The translations under genes and the position numbers were made by a program. From Microtetraspora sp. NBRC 13810 (GTDB lineage Bacteria; Actinomycetota; Actinomycetes; Streptosporangiales; Streptosporangiaceae), in NCBI RefSeq assembly GCF_030268685.1, contig NZ_BSRQ01000003.1, positions 62,001 to 126,000 on the forward strand: a stretch of DNA of 64,000 nt, read 5' to 3'. The notes beneath the pieces are model-generated. The model searched no databases. It was given only the letters and a program-made list of their open reading frames with translations, and was not told the origin of the DNA. How positions within the stretch are numbered: position 1 is the first letter of the stretch; every line of letters starts with the position of its first letter. Shown piece after piece: positions 56,993-64,000 of the stretch.

Positions 56993-59242
56993 TCATCTGA
57001 AGGTGCGCAGGCGGAGGCTGTTACCCACCACGAACACCGACGAGAACGCCATCGCCGCCCCCGCGATCATCGGGTTCAGCAACCCGAGCGCCGCCAACGG
57101 CAACGCCGCCACGTTGTAGGCGAACGCCCAGAACAGGTTCCCGCGAATCGTCCGCCAGGTCCGGCGGGCCAACCGGATCGCGTCCCCCGCCACCCGCAGA
57201 TCGCCCCGCACCAGCGTCAGATCCGAGGCCTCGATCGCCGCGTCCGTCCCCGATCCCATCGACAACCCCAGATCAGCCTGGGCGAGCGCCGCGGCGTCGT
57301 TCACCCCGTCGCCCACCATCGCCACCCGGCGCCCGTCGGCCTGCAGACGCTTCACCACTTCGACCTTCCCGGCCGGCAACACCTCCGCGATCACCTCGTC
57401 GATCCCCACCTCACCGGCCACCCGCCGGGCGACCGCCTCGTTGTCGCCCGTCAGCAGCACCGGCACGAGTCCCAGCCGGCGCAACCCGGCGACCGCCTCA
57501 GCCGACGACGCCTTCACCCTGTCGGCCACGACCAGCACGCCGCGCGCCTGACCGTCCCAGCCGACCGCAACCGCGGTCCGCCCCGCCTCCTGGGCCGTCA
57601 GGAAGGCGGCCTCCAGGTCGGCGGGCAGCGGCTGGGACCACTCGGCCAGCAGGCCGGGCCGTCCCACCAGCACCGCGTGCCCTTCCACCATGCCCTGGAC
57701 GCCGAGTCCCTCGACGTTGGCGAACCCCTCCACACCGGGCAGTTCCCCCACCCGCTCGACAGCTCCGCGAGCGATGGCGCGCGCGATCGGGTGCTCCGAG
57801 GCGTGCTCCAACGCGCCGGCCAACCGCAGCAGCTCCTCCTCGTCGGCACCCTGGCCGGTGTGCACACCGACCAGCCTCATCCGCCCCTCGGTCACCGTCC
57901 CCGTCTTGTCCAGCACGACCGTGTCCACCCGCCGTGTCGACTCCAGCACCTCCGGGCCCTTGATCAGGATCCCCAGTTGCGCGCCGCGCCCCGTGCCCAC
58001 CAGCAACGCCGTCGGCGTCGCCAGCCCCAGGGCACACGGACACGCGATGATCAGCACCGCCACCGCGGCCGTGAACGCCGCCCCGGCGCCGCCCCCGGTC
58101 CCCCACCAGAAGCCCAGCGTCCCGACCGCCAGCGCGATCACGACCGGCACGAACACCCCCGACACCCGGTCCGCCAGGCGTTGCACCCGCGCCTTGCCGC
58201 TCTGCGCCTCCTCCACCAGCCGCGCCATCTGCGCCAGCCGCGTGTCGGCGCCCACCCCCGTGGCCCGGACCACCACACGCCCGCCGGCGTTCACCGTCCC
58301 CCCGGACACCGCGTCGCCCGGCCCCACCTCGACCGGTACCGACTCCCCCGTCAGCATCGACACGTCCACCGCCGAGGTTCCCTCGACCACCACCCCGTCA
58401 GCGGCGATCTTCTCGCCCGGCCGCACCACGAACCGGTCCCCCACGTTCAGCCCGTCCACTGCGATCCGGACCTCACGCCCTTCCCGCAACACGGCCACGT
58501 CGCGCGCGCCCAACTCCAGGAGTGCTCGCAACGCCGTCCCCGCCCGCCGCTTGGAACGCATCTCGAAGTAGCGCCCCGCCAGCAGAAAGGCCGTCACGCC
58601 CGCCGCCGCCTCCAGGTAGATGTTCCCCGACCCGTCCGAACGCTCGATCGTGAACTCGAACGGATGCGTCATCCCGGTCACACCCGCGGTACCCCAGAAC
58701 AACGCCCACACCGACCACCCGAACGCGGCCAGCGTCCCCATCGACACCAGCGTGTCCATCGTCGCCGCGCCATGCCGGACGTTCACCCACGCCGCCCGGT
58801 GGAACGGCCACCCCGCCCACACCACCACCGGCGCCGCCAGCACCAGCGACAACCACTGCCAGTACCTGAACTGCAGCAGCGGCACCATCGCCATCGCGAT
58901 CACCGGGACCGCCAGCACCACGGAGACGATCAGCCGATGCCGGAGCGCGGCCAGCTCGTCGGGCGCCGCGGACGCCTCGGCGTCCTCCGTCCTGGGCGGG
59001 ACGGGCAGGGCCGCGGAGTAACCGGCCTTCTCCACCTCCGCGATCAGCGTCTGCGGGTCGGTCCCCGCGGGGAAGCTCACCTTCGCCTTCTCCGTGGCGT
59101 AGTTGACCGTCGCGGTCACACCGTCCATCTTGTTGAGCTTGCGCTCGATGCGGTTGGCGCAGGACGCACAGGTCATGCCGCCGATGGAGAGTTCGACCGA
59201 TCCGCCCACGGTGAGCGCCCGGTCATTGGTGACGGAGGACAT
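56993..59242 (-). CDS. copA: Copper-exporting P1B-type ATPase
   Basis: The 749-residue pump has one N-terminal heavy-metal domain with GGMTCASC, eight membrane helices, the ion-binding CPC in [13 protein letters not shown], the phosphorylated DKTGT, the HP motif in [10 protein letters not shown] and [10 protein letters not shown]. The third-group signatures YN and MxxSS ([23 protein letters not shown]) are those of Cu(I) exporters. GAGGAG precedes the ATG at 59242. It follows, 27 bases on, the gene for a surface protein and shares its CsoR-type control region. Confidence 0.95.
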   Translation of the reverse strand: MSSVTNDRALTVGGSVELSIGGMTCASCANRIERKLNKMDGVTATVNYATEKAKVSFPAGTDPQTLIAEVEKAGYSAALPVPPRTEDAEASAAPDELAALRHRLIVSVVLAVPVIAMAMVPLLQFRYWQWLSLVLAAPVVVWAGWPFHRAAWVNVRHGAATMDTLVSMGTLAAFGWSVWALFWGTAGVTGMTHPFEFTIERSDGSGNIYLEAAAGVTAFLLAGRYFEMRSKRRAGTALRALLELGARDVAVLREGREVRIAVDGLNVGDRFVVRPGEKIAADGVVVEGTSAVDVSMLTGESVPVEVGPGDAVSGGTVNAGGRVVVRATGVGADTRLAQMARLVEEAQSGKARVQRLADRVSGVFVPVVIALAVGTLGFWWGTGGGAGAAFTAAVAVLIIACPCALGLATPTALLVGTGRGAQLGILIKGPEVLESTRRVDTVVLDKTGTVTEGRMRLVGVHTGQGADEEELLRLAGALEHASEHPIARAIARGAVERVGELPGVEGFANVEGLGVQGMVEGHAVLVGRPGLLAEWSQPLPADLEAAFLTAQEAGRTAVAVGWDGQARGVLVVADRVKASSAEAVAGLRRLGLVPVLLTGDNEAVARRVAGEVGIDEVIAEVLPAGKVEVVKRLQADGRRVAMVGDGVNDAAALAQADLGLSMGSGTDAAIEASDLTLVRGDLRVAGDAIRLARRTWRTIRGNLFWAFAYNVAALPLAALGLLNPMIAGAAMAFSSVFVVGNSLRLRTFR

Positions 59243-59269
59243 CGCTTCTCCTCTCTCGCGTCATTCCGG

Positions 59270-60250
59270 TCAGTGGGTGTGGTCGTCGTCGTGCGCGCCG
59301 GACGGGACGGCGCCCGGCTCGGGGGCGACCACCGTCGCGGGGCCGCTCCTGGCGGTGAAGTCCGCGGTGCGCACCTTGCCGTCGTGCTGGAAGTCCAGGA
59401 AGAGCCGGTAGTCGCCGCGGCTGGGCACCTCGGCGTAGAAGGTGATCTCCGGGCCGGGCCTGGTCGTGCCGTCGCCCGGCTCGCCGTCCGGATGCACGTG
59501 CAGGTAGGCGAGGTCTCCGGCGCGCAGGGCCACCAGATGGCCGTAGGCGCCGAGGTAGGGCTGGAGGTCGGTGACCGGCTCGCCGTCCTTGCTCACCTTC
59601 AGGGTGAGCCTGCTGGACCTGCCGGGGACCAGGTCGCCCCGGAGTTCGACGGTGTAGCCGTCCACGGTCGCGGTGCGCACGGCCCGCGGGAGCGGCTTCG
59701 GCTCGTAGTCGCCCGTGGCGTGCAGGTCGGCGCCGAGCGTCATGCCCTCGGCCCGGTCCGGGGCGAAGTCGGCGAACATCCGGTAGGCGCCGGGCCGGGG
59801 CAGGGTGAGCTCGACGCTCCACGTGCCGTCGGCGGACAGCTCCGGGTGGATGTGCGTGAAGCCGGACAGGTCCCGCGAGGCGACGATCAGGTGCAGCTTC
59901 TTGTCGTGTTCCACCCGGTAGGCGGTGACCGGCTCGCCGCCGGGCCCGAGCACGGTGAACCGGAGCTCGGCGGGCTCGCCGGGGGTGAACGTCGTGGCGG
60001 CCGGGACCAGGGTGTAACCGTTCTGGGAGATCTGCAGCCCTCCCGGGACGCTCGGCCCGCCCGGCGCGGACTCCGCGTGGGTCGCGTGGCCCGTGCCGGG
60101 CGCGGCCTGCGCCTTGCCGGGGTGGGTGTCGTGCCCGCGCGCCACGGGGGCGGGGGCGACCTCGCCCACGGCGCCGCCTATCCCGAAGGCGCCACCGAAG
60201 ATCACGGCCAGCCCGACCACGTAGGCTCCGATCTTCACGGAGGTGTTCAT
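59270..60250 (-). CDS. Exported membrane-anchored protein of the copper-efflux operon
   Basis: The 326-residue product has an N-terminal signal-anchor (VVGLAVIFGGAFGIGGAVG), then a His-containing linker (RGHDTHPGKAQ, GHATHAES). Two similar beta-sandwich halves follow: RFTVLGPGGEPVTAYRVEHDKKLHLIVASRDLSGFTHIHP, read in pieces, and LKVSKDGEPVTDLQPYLGAYGHLVALR with LAYLHVHP. Each ends with an HxHP motif likely to bind copper. The C-terminus is AHDDDHTH. I know it as a frequent neighbour of CopA in actinobacteria, unassigned; it probably binds exported copper outside. The ATG at 60250 follows GTGAGG and is preferred to 60268. Confidence 0.82.
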   Translation of the reverse strand: MNTSVKIGAYVVGLAVIFGGAFGIGGAVGEVAPAPVARGHDTHPGKAQAAPGTGHATHAESAPGGPSVPGGLQISQNGYTLVPAATTFTPGEPAELRFTVLGPGGEPVTAYRVEHDKKLHLIVASRDLSGFTHIHPELSADGTWSVELTLPRPGAYRMFADFAPDRAEGMTLGADLHATGDYEPKPLPRAVRTATVDGYTVELRGDLVPGRSSRLTLKVSKDGEPVTDLQPYLGAYGHLVALRAGDLAYLHVHPDGEPGDGTTRPGPEITFYAEVPSRGDYRLFLDFQHDGKVRTADFTARSGPATVVAPEPGAVPSGAHDDDHTH

Positions 60251-60429
60251 CGCCTCACCATCTTGCATCCGGCCTCATGACCATCACTCCTGCCTGGTCC
60301 CCTCTATGGTGCCAACACCGTACGGGGGGTGGGTATGCCGCGACCCCGCGTCCGCCTTCCGCCGGGCAGGCGGGCGCACACGACCGCGCACGTCCACTGC
60401 CCCACCGGAAGGCGCATTGGGGCCTATCG

Positions 60430-60446
60430 ATACCCCCATTGGGTAT
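60430..60446. promoter_or_regulatory. CsoR-like operator 1
   Basis: ATACCC-CCATT-GGGTAT is a perfect 6-bp inverted repeat matching the known actinobacterial CsoR site pattern TACCCC-N-GGGGTA. It lies between TTGAGA and a GGGTAT hexamer on the minus strand, where repressor would cover the promoter of the copper operon. Confidence 0.75.
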
Positions 60447-60464
60447 CTTGCATCTCAAGCTAGC

Positions 60465-60481
60465 ATACCCCCAGGGGGTTC
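60465..60481. promoter_or_regulatory. CsoR-like operator 2
   Basis: ATACCCCCAGGGGGTTC contains the perfect palindrome ACCCCC-A-GGGGGT. Its centre is 35 bp from that of operator 1. Confidence 0.7.
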
Positions 60482-60645
60482 CTGAAAGGCGGGCCCCGGG
60501 CCGGGCAACCGCTCAGCCAAGGGCGGAAGGTCTGCGCCTCGCGGGGGTGTCTCCAGCGCCCGCCTCACTCCCACCGCACCGGGGTCGGGGCGCTCAGGGT
60601 GACCTCCCGGGCCGCGCCATTCCGTTTCGGTTGGGTTTCGGAGTC

Positions 60646-60674
60646 TTGACAGCGGGATGCCGTGAGGTCATATT
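60646..60674 (+). promoter_or_regulatory. Sigma-70-type promoter of the ROK-led operon
   Basis: TTGACA at 60646-60651, a 17-base spacer and CATATT at 60669-60674 form a near-consensus housekeeping promoter ending 36 bases before the ATG at 60711. Confidence 0.75.
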
Positions 60675-60698
60675 TTCAGCACTAAGTTTACTACTGAA
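60675..60698 (+). promoter_or_regulatory. Inverted repeat at the start of the ROK transcript
   Basis: TTCAG at 60675-60679 and CTGAA at 60694-60698 flank an AT-rich core with AGTTTACTA, a motif often seen at ROK/XylR-type operators. It overlaps the expected transcription start, suiting autorepression. Confidence 0.5.
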
Positions 60699-60710
60699 GA
60701 AAGTCCTCCT

Positions 60711-61934
60711 ATGGCTGGCACGGATCGCGGCGACCTGACGCGCACGGCGATTCTCACCCTTCTCGGCACGGTCGGCCCGCTGAGCCGTACGGAGATCGCG
60801 CGCGAGCTCGACCTGAGCTCCGCGCTGGTCACCCAGGTCACCCGGGAGCTCATCGGGCACGGCATGCTGGAGGAGCTGGACCTCAAACCCTCGCGCGGCG
60901 GCCGTCCCGCGCAGCGGCTCGGCCTGGTCGGCACCGCGGGCCGCGCGCTGGGCGTCAAGGTGACCGCGGAGCGGCTCGTCATCGTGGACGTGCGTCTCGA
61001 CGGCGAGGTGCTGGGCTCCTGGGAGCGGCCCTTCGACCCCTCGGCGGCCGGCGCGCTGGACGACCTCGCCGACGCGATGGCGGCCACGGTGGCCGCGGTC
61101 GACCAGACGCCGCCGATCCTCGGCGTCGGCGTCGGCGTGCCGGGCGGCGTGGACGACCAGGCGGTCGGCACGGTCAACGCGCCCACGCTCGGCTGGCAGG
61201 CGATGCCGGTCGGCGAACGGCTGCGCCGCCGGCTCGACCTTCCGGTGCTGGTGGAGAACGACGTCAACGCGCTGGCCGCGGCCGAGCGGCTGTACGGCAC
61301 GGGACGCACCCACCGGGACTTCCTGGTCCTGACGATCGGCCGCGGCGTCGGGGCCGCGATCGTCGCGGAGGGCCGGGTCTACCGGGGGGCGCGGGGCGGC
61401 GCGGGCGAGTTCGGGCACGTGCCGGTGGACCCGTCGGGACCGCGCTGCGGCTGCGGCACGGCGGGCTGCCTGGAGGCGTTCGTCGGCGCGGCCGGGCTGG
61501 TCGCGGCGGCCCGCGCCCGCGGCCTGCTCGCGGACCGCGCCGCCGCGGCGGGCGACCTGCCCGGCGCGGTCGCCGAGCTGGGGCGCGCCGCCGCGGCGGG
61601 CGACCGGGAGGCGCTCGCGGTGTTCGCCGAGGCGGGCGCCGTGCTGGGCCGCGCCACGGCCGGCCTGATCAACGTCGTCGACCCCGAGGTCGTGGTGGTC
61701 CTCGGTGAAGGAGTCGCCGAATGGGAGTTCTGGCGGGCGGAGTTCGACTCCGCGGTGCGCGGGCGGCTGCTGCCGGGGCGGCGCGACATCCCCATCGAGG
61801 TGGAGGGCTGGGACGACACGAGCTGGGCCCAGGGCGCGGCGGCCCTCGTGCTGGCCACCCCCTTCGACGCGGCCGGCGCGGCCGGCGAGCAGGGCCGCCT
61901 GGTGCGCGCCCGGCTGATCGGCGCGACCCCGTGA
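60711..61934 (+). CDS. ROK-family transcriptional repressor
   Basis: The 407-residue protein joins a winged helix (LSRTEIARELDLSSALVTQV) to a ROK sugar-kinase-like domain with GVGVGVPGGVD, LTIGRGVGAAIV, EFGHVPVDPSGP and the zinc motif CGCGTAGCLEAF. Such proteins (NagC, XylR) release DNA on binding a sugar or sugar phosphate. It opens a sugar ABC-transporter operon, which it presumably controls together with itself. Sequence does not show whether kinase activity remains; the family's catalytic Asp region (ENDVNALAAAE) is intact. Confidence 0.92.
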   Translation: MAGTDRGDLTRTAILTLLGTVGPLSRTEIARELDLSSALVTQVTRELIGHGMLEELDLKPSRGGRPAQRLGLVGTAGRALGVKVTAERLVIVDVRLDGEVLGSWERPFDPSAAGALDDLADAMAATVAAVDQTPPILGVGVGVPGGVDDQAVGTVNAPTLGWQAMPVGERLRRRLDLPVLVENDVNALAAAERLYGTGRTHRDFLVLTIGRGVGAAIVAEGRVYRGARGGAGEFGHVPVDPSGPRCGCGTAGCLEAFVGAAGLVAAARARGLLADRAAAAGDLPGAVAELGRAAAAGDREALAVFAEAGAVLGRATAGLINVVDPEVVVVLGEGVAEWEFWRAEFDSAVRGRLLPGRRDIPIEVEGWDDTSWAQGAAALVLATPFDAAGAAGEQGRLVRARLIGATP

Positions 61935-61959
61935 CCGGCGGGCCGGCCGGGGCGGTCCG

Positions 61960-62889
61960 ATGACCGTCACCGAGACACGGCCGAAGGCGCCGGCCGTCAC
62001 CGCCCGGCGCGCGCCCCGGCGGCGGCTGCGGTACGCGGGGACCGTCGCGTTCTTCCTGCTGCCGAGCGCGATCCCGCTGACGCTGTTCACCCTGATCCCG
62101 ATGGCCGGATCGCTGTGGACCAGCCTGCACGAGTGGAACCTCATCACCCCGATGCGCTGGGTGGGCCTGGCCAACTACGCCGAGCTGCTCGGCGACCCGG
62201 GCACCCGGGCGGCGTTCCTGCACACGCTGTACTTCATCGCCGGTTACCTGCCGCTGGTCTACGTGGGCGGGCTGGGCCTGGCGATGCTGCTCAACACGGC
62301 TATGCCCGGCCGCGCCCTGCTGCGCGGCGTCTACTTCCTGCCGGTGGTGACGAGCTGGGTGGTCGTCGCGCTGATGTGGAAGTGGCTGCTCAACCCGGCC
62401 AGCGGGGTCGTCAACCAGGTCCTCGGCGCGCTCGGCGTCCAGGGGCCCGGCTGGTGGACCGACCCGGACTGGGCGATGCCGTCGGTCATCCTCGCCTCGG
62501 CGTGGAAGGACCTCGGCTTCGTCATGATCATCCTGCTGGCCGGGCTCCAGGCGATCCCGAAAGAGTTCCACGAGGCGGCCATGGTGGACGGGGCGAGCGC
62601 GTGGCGGCGGTTCCGCCATGTCACGCTGCCGCTGCTGTCCCCCTCGACGTTCTTCGTCGTCGTGATCTCGCTGATCAACGGCTTCCAGGTCTTCGACCAG
62701 GTGCACGTGATGACCGGCGGCGGCCCCGCCGGGGCGACGGAGGTGGTGGTCGAGCAGGTCTACACCTTCACCTTCCAGTACCAGAAGGCGGGCGCGGCCT
62801 CGGCGCTGTCCTGGCTGCTCTTCGCCGTCGTCCTCCTCGTGACCCTGGTCCAGGTGCGCGGGCAACGCCGGTGGGTGACCTATGGGTAG
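61960..62889 (+). CDS. Carbohydrate ABC transporter permease (MalF/UgpA-type)
   Basis: The 309-residue permease has six helices and the coupling motif KEFHEAAMVDGASAWRRF in the last third, typical of CUT1 sugar importers. It follows the ROK gene by 25 bases and its last eight bases overlap the second permease gene. Together with that permease, the binding protein at the window end and a multi-use ATPase (usually MsiK, encoded elsewhere in actinomycetes) it would import an oligosaccharide. The sugar is unknown. Confidence 0.94.
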   Translation: MTVTETRPKAPAVTARRAPRRRLRYAGTVAFFLLPSAIPLTLFTLIPMAGSLWTSLHEWNLITPMRWVGLANYAELLGDPGTRAAFLHTLYFIAGYLPLVYVGGLGLAMLLNTAMPGRALLRGVYFLPVVTSWVVVALMWKWLLNPASGVVNQVLGALGVQGPGWWTDPDWAMPSVILASAWKDLGFVMIILLAGLQAIPKEFHEAAMVDGASAWRRFRHVTLPLLSPSTFFVVVISLINGFQVFDQVHVMTGGGPAGATEVVVEQVYTFTFQYQKAGAASALSWLLFAVVLLVTLVQVRGQRRWVTYG

Positions 62890-63688
62890 GGCGGTGCGGT
62901 ACGCGATCGCGGTGGCGGGGGCGCTGGTCATGCTCTTCCCGTTCGCCTGGGCGGTCCTCACGTCGATCACCCCGGGGGACGCGGTGCTGGCGACCCCGCC
63001 CGACCTGACCCCGGACGGCGCCGGGCTGGACGCCTACCGGCGGCTGCTGGAGGCCACGCCGTTCTGGCGGATCCTGCTCAACAGCCTCTGGATCGGCGTC
63101 GCCTCGACGATCCTCCAGCTCGTCACCAGCGCCATGGCCGCCTACGCCTTCGCCCGGCTGCCCTTTCCCGGCCGCGGCGCGCTGTTCGCGGTCTACCTGG
63201 CCACGCTGATGATCCCGTTGCAGGTGCTGATCGTCCCGCTGTTCATCGAGATGCGCACGTTCAACCTGGTGGACACCTACTTCGCGGTGCTCGCCCCGAC
63301 CATCGCCTCGGCGTTCGGCGTCTTCCTGCTCCGCCAGGCCATCGCCCAGGTGCCGCGCGAGTTCGACGAGGCGGCGGTGCTGGACGGGGCGGGGCACCTG
63401 CGGATCTTCGTCTCCGTGGTGCTCCCGCTGATCAGGCCCGCGCTGGCGACCTTCGCCGTCTTCGGGTTCATGGCCAGCTGGAACAGCTACCTGTGGCCGC
63501 TGGTGATCATCAGGTCGCCGGAGTTCATGACGCTGCCCCTCGGGCTGGCGGAGCTGCACGGCCGCTTCACCACCGAGTGGAACGTCGTGATGGCCGGTTC
63601 CGTGGTCAGCGTCGTCCCGATCGCCATCCTCTACGCGTTCGCCCAGAAACACGTCATCGCCAGCGTCGCACAGACCGGGCTCAAGTAA
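62882..63688 (+). CDS. Carbohydrate ABC transporter permease (MalG/UgpE-type)
   Basis: The 268-residue partner permease has six helices and the motif REFDEAAVLDGAGHLRIF before the final helices. TLMIPLQVLIVPLFIEMRTF is the characteristic segment of MalG-type subunits. Its ATG at 62882 overlaps the preceding gene by eight bases; the next gene starts 12 bases after its stop. CUT1 systems always pair two such permeases. Confidence 0.94.
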   Translation: MGRAVRYAIAVAGALVMLFPFAWAVLTSITPGDAVLATPPDLTPDGAGLDAYRRLLEATPFWRILLNSLWIGVASTILQLVTSAMAAYAFARLPFPGRGALFAVYLATLMIPLQVLIVPLFIEMRTFNLVDTYFAVLAPTIASAFGVFLLRQAIAQVPREFDEAAVLDGAGHLRIFVSVVLPLIRPALATFAVFGFMASWNSYLWPLVIIRSPEFMTLPLGLAELHGRFTTEWNVVMAGSVVSVVPIAILYAFAQKHVIASVAQTGLK

Positions 63689-63700
63689 GGAAAACCCCCC

Positions 63701-64000
63701 ATGAAGACACCCGCGAAGTTGGCCACAGTGCTGGCCGCCGCGCTGCTCGCCACTGCCTGCGCGCAGGGTTCGGCGACGAATCCCGGCGCCGGCGCGGACG
63801 GCAAGGTGACGGTGCGCTACTTCACCTTCTCCGCCGCGCCCGACCACGTGCAGGACCTGGACAAGATCGTGACCGCGTTCGAGCGGCAGAACCCGGCGAT
63901 CGACGTCGTGGTCGAGACGGCCCCGTTCGACCAGTACTTCACCAAGTTGCAGACCAGCATCGCCGGCGGCACCGCCCCGGACACCTTCGAGCTCAACTAC
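63701..64000 (+). CDS. Sugar-binding lipoprotein of the ABC importer, 3' truncated
   Basis: Only the first 100 codons are in the window. The signal peptide ends LLATAC, a lipobox, so the mature protein is lipid-anchored outside the membrane. The N-terminal lobe matches family 1 solute-binding proteins: VTVRYFTFSAAPDHVQDLD, FERQNPAIDVVVETAP and FTKLQTSIAGGTAPDTFELN. AAGGA precedes the ATG at 63701. It probably captures the oligosaccharide for the two permeases just upstream. Confidence 0.93.
   Translation, partial: MKTPAKLATVLAAALLATACAQGSATNPGAGADGKVTVRYFTFSAAPDHVQDLDKIVTAFERQNPAIDVVVETAPFDQYFTKLQTSIAGGTAPDTFELNY

Larger units (their letters stand above)
60251..60710. other. 460-base divergent regulatory region
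   Basis: It holds two CsoR-like operators facing the copper operon and a sigma-70-type promoter with an inverted repeat facing the ROK gene. Between them I see no gene; reading frames there are not supported by ribosome-binding sites. Confidence 0.7.

Noticed and set aside
60310-60340. A third CsoR operator in the G-rich stretch near 60325
   Set aside because: It has a GGGTAT half but no matching inverted arm at the right spacing.

Overview
The base composition (very GC-rich, third positions almost all G or C), abundant GTG and occasional TTG starts, rarity of TTA codons and gene content (thrS with a neighbouring HIT gene, efeUOB, a CsoR-type copper locus, type III PKS, a TioE-type double MerR regulator, many Lrp, ROK, IclR and PaaX regulators) point to a filamentous actinomycete. 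The protein flavour fits the Streptosporangiaceae (Nonomuraea, Streptosporangium or Microbispora-like) best; this family-level placement is inference. I see no rRNA, tRNA, CRISPR array, transposase or integrase, so this looks like chromosomal sequence, mixed core and accessory.

Layout. 1-7.0 kb: end of a GHL10-type glycoside hydrolase, a large membrane protein with a phosphatase-like ectodomain, the HIT-thrS pair, and a GH25 muramidase. 7.1-10.5 kb: a minus-strand block of two tandem sulfotransferases, a small beta-rich protein and a GT4 glycosyltransferase, three of them translationally coupled; this suggests sulfation of a cell-surface glycan. 10.6-13.4 kb: flavohaemoglobin diverging from a zinc/cobalt-type ArsR sensor and its CDF exporter. 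13.7-16.0 kb: a small conserved protein, a DUF2809 protein, and a type III PKS with its carboxyl-methyltransferase partner, as in Bacillus bpsA-bpsB. 16.2-22.7 kb: an AceE-like E1 enzyme diverging from an Lrp regulator, a NAD kinase, an unidentified membrane/HTH protein and a PaaX regulator. 22.8-29.4 kb: a SpoIIE phosphatase, a DHA2 exporter, a sugar-acid dehydratase, and an unknown 546-residue repeat-bearing protein.

29.8-33.0 kb is a copper block (CopD-CtaG fusion, small membrane protein, CopC). After an HSL-type esterase, 34.4-42.0 kb holds an aromatic-acid unit: a two-permease ABC importer with ATPase and binding lipoprotein, converging on an IclR regulator that diverges from an FAD monooxygenase, a gentisate-dioxygenase-like cupin and a fumarylacetoacetate-hydrolase-family enzyme. 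These three enzymes overlap one another and probably open an aromatic ring. 42.1-45.8 kb is efeUOB iron uptake under a DtxR/IdeR-type iron box. 46-55 kb carries a secreted M28 peptidase, a His-rich secreted peptide, the TioE-type regulator with a large alpha/beta hydrolase, a GNAT enzyme, an MHS transporter diverging from a two-HTH Lrp regulator, and a membrane-anchored heptapeptide-repeat protein.

55.6-60.3 kb holds a Fur/Zur regulator, a DUF4184 protein and the copper-efflux pair (periplasmic-facing protein plus CopA) behind two CsoR-like operators. 60.7-64 kb is a sugar ABC operon led by a ROK regulator, cut off by the window end inside its binding-protein gene.

No single locus is demonstrably a new system. 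The best leads are the sulfotransferase-glycosyltransferase block, the 27.7 kb repeat protein, the heptapeptide-repeat protein with its conserved-looking Cys tail, and several exact short-period tandem repeats placed next to gene starts or ends.
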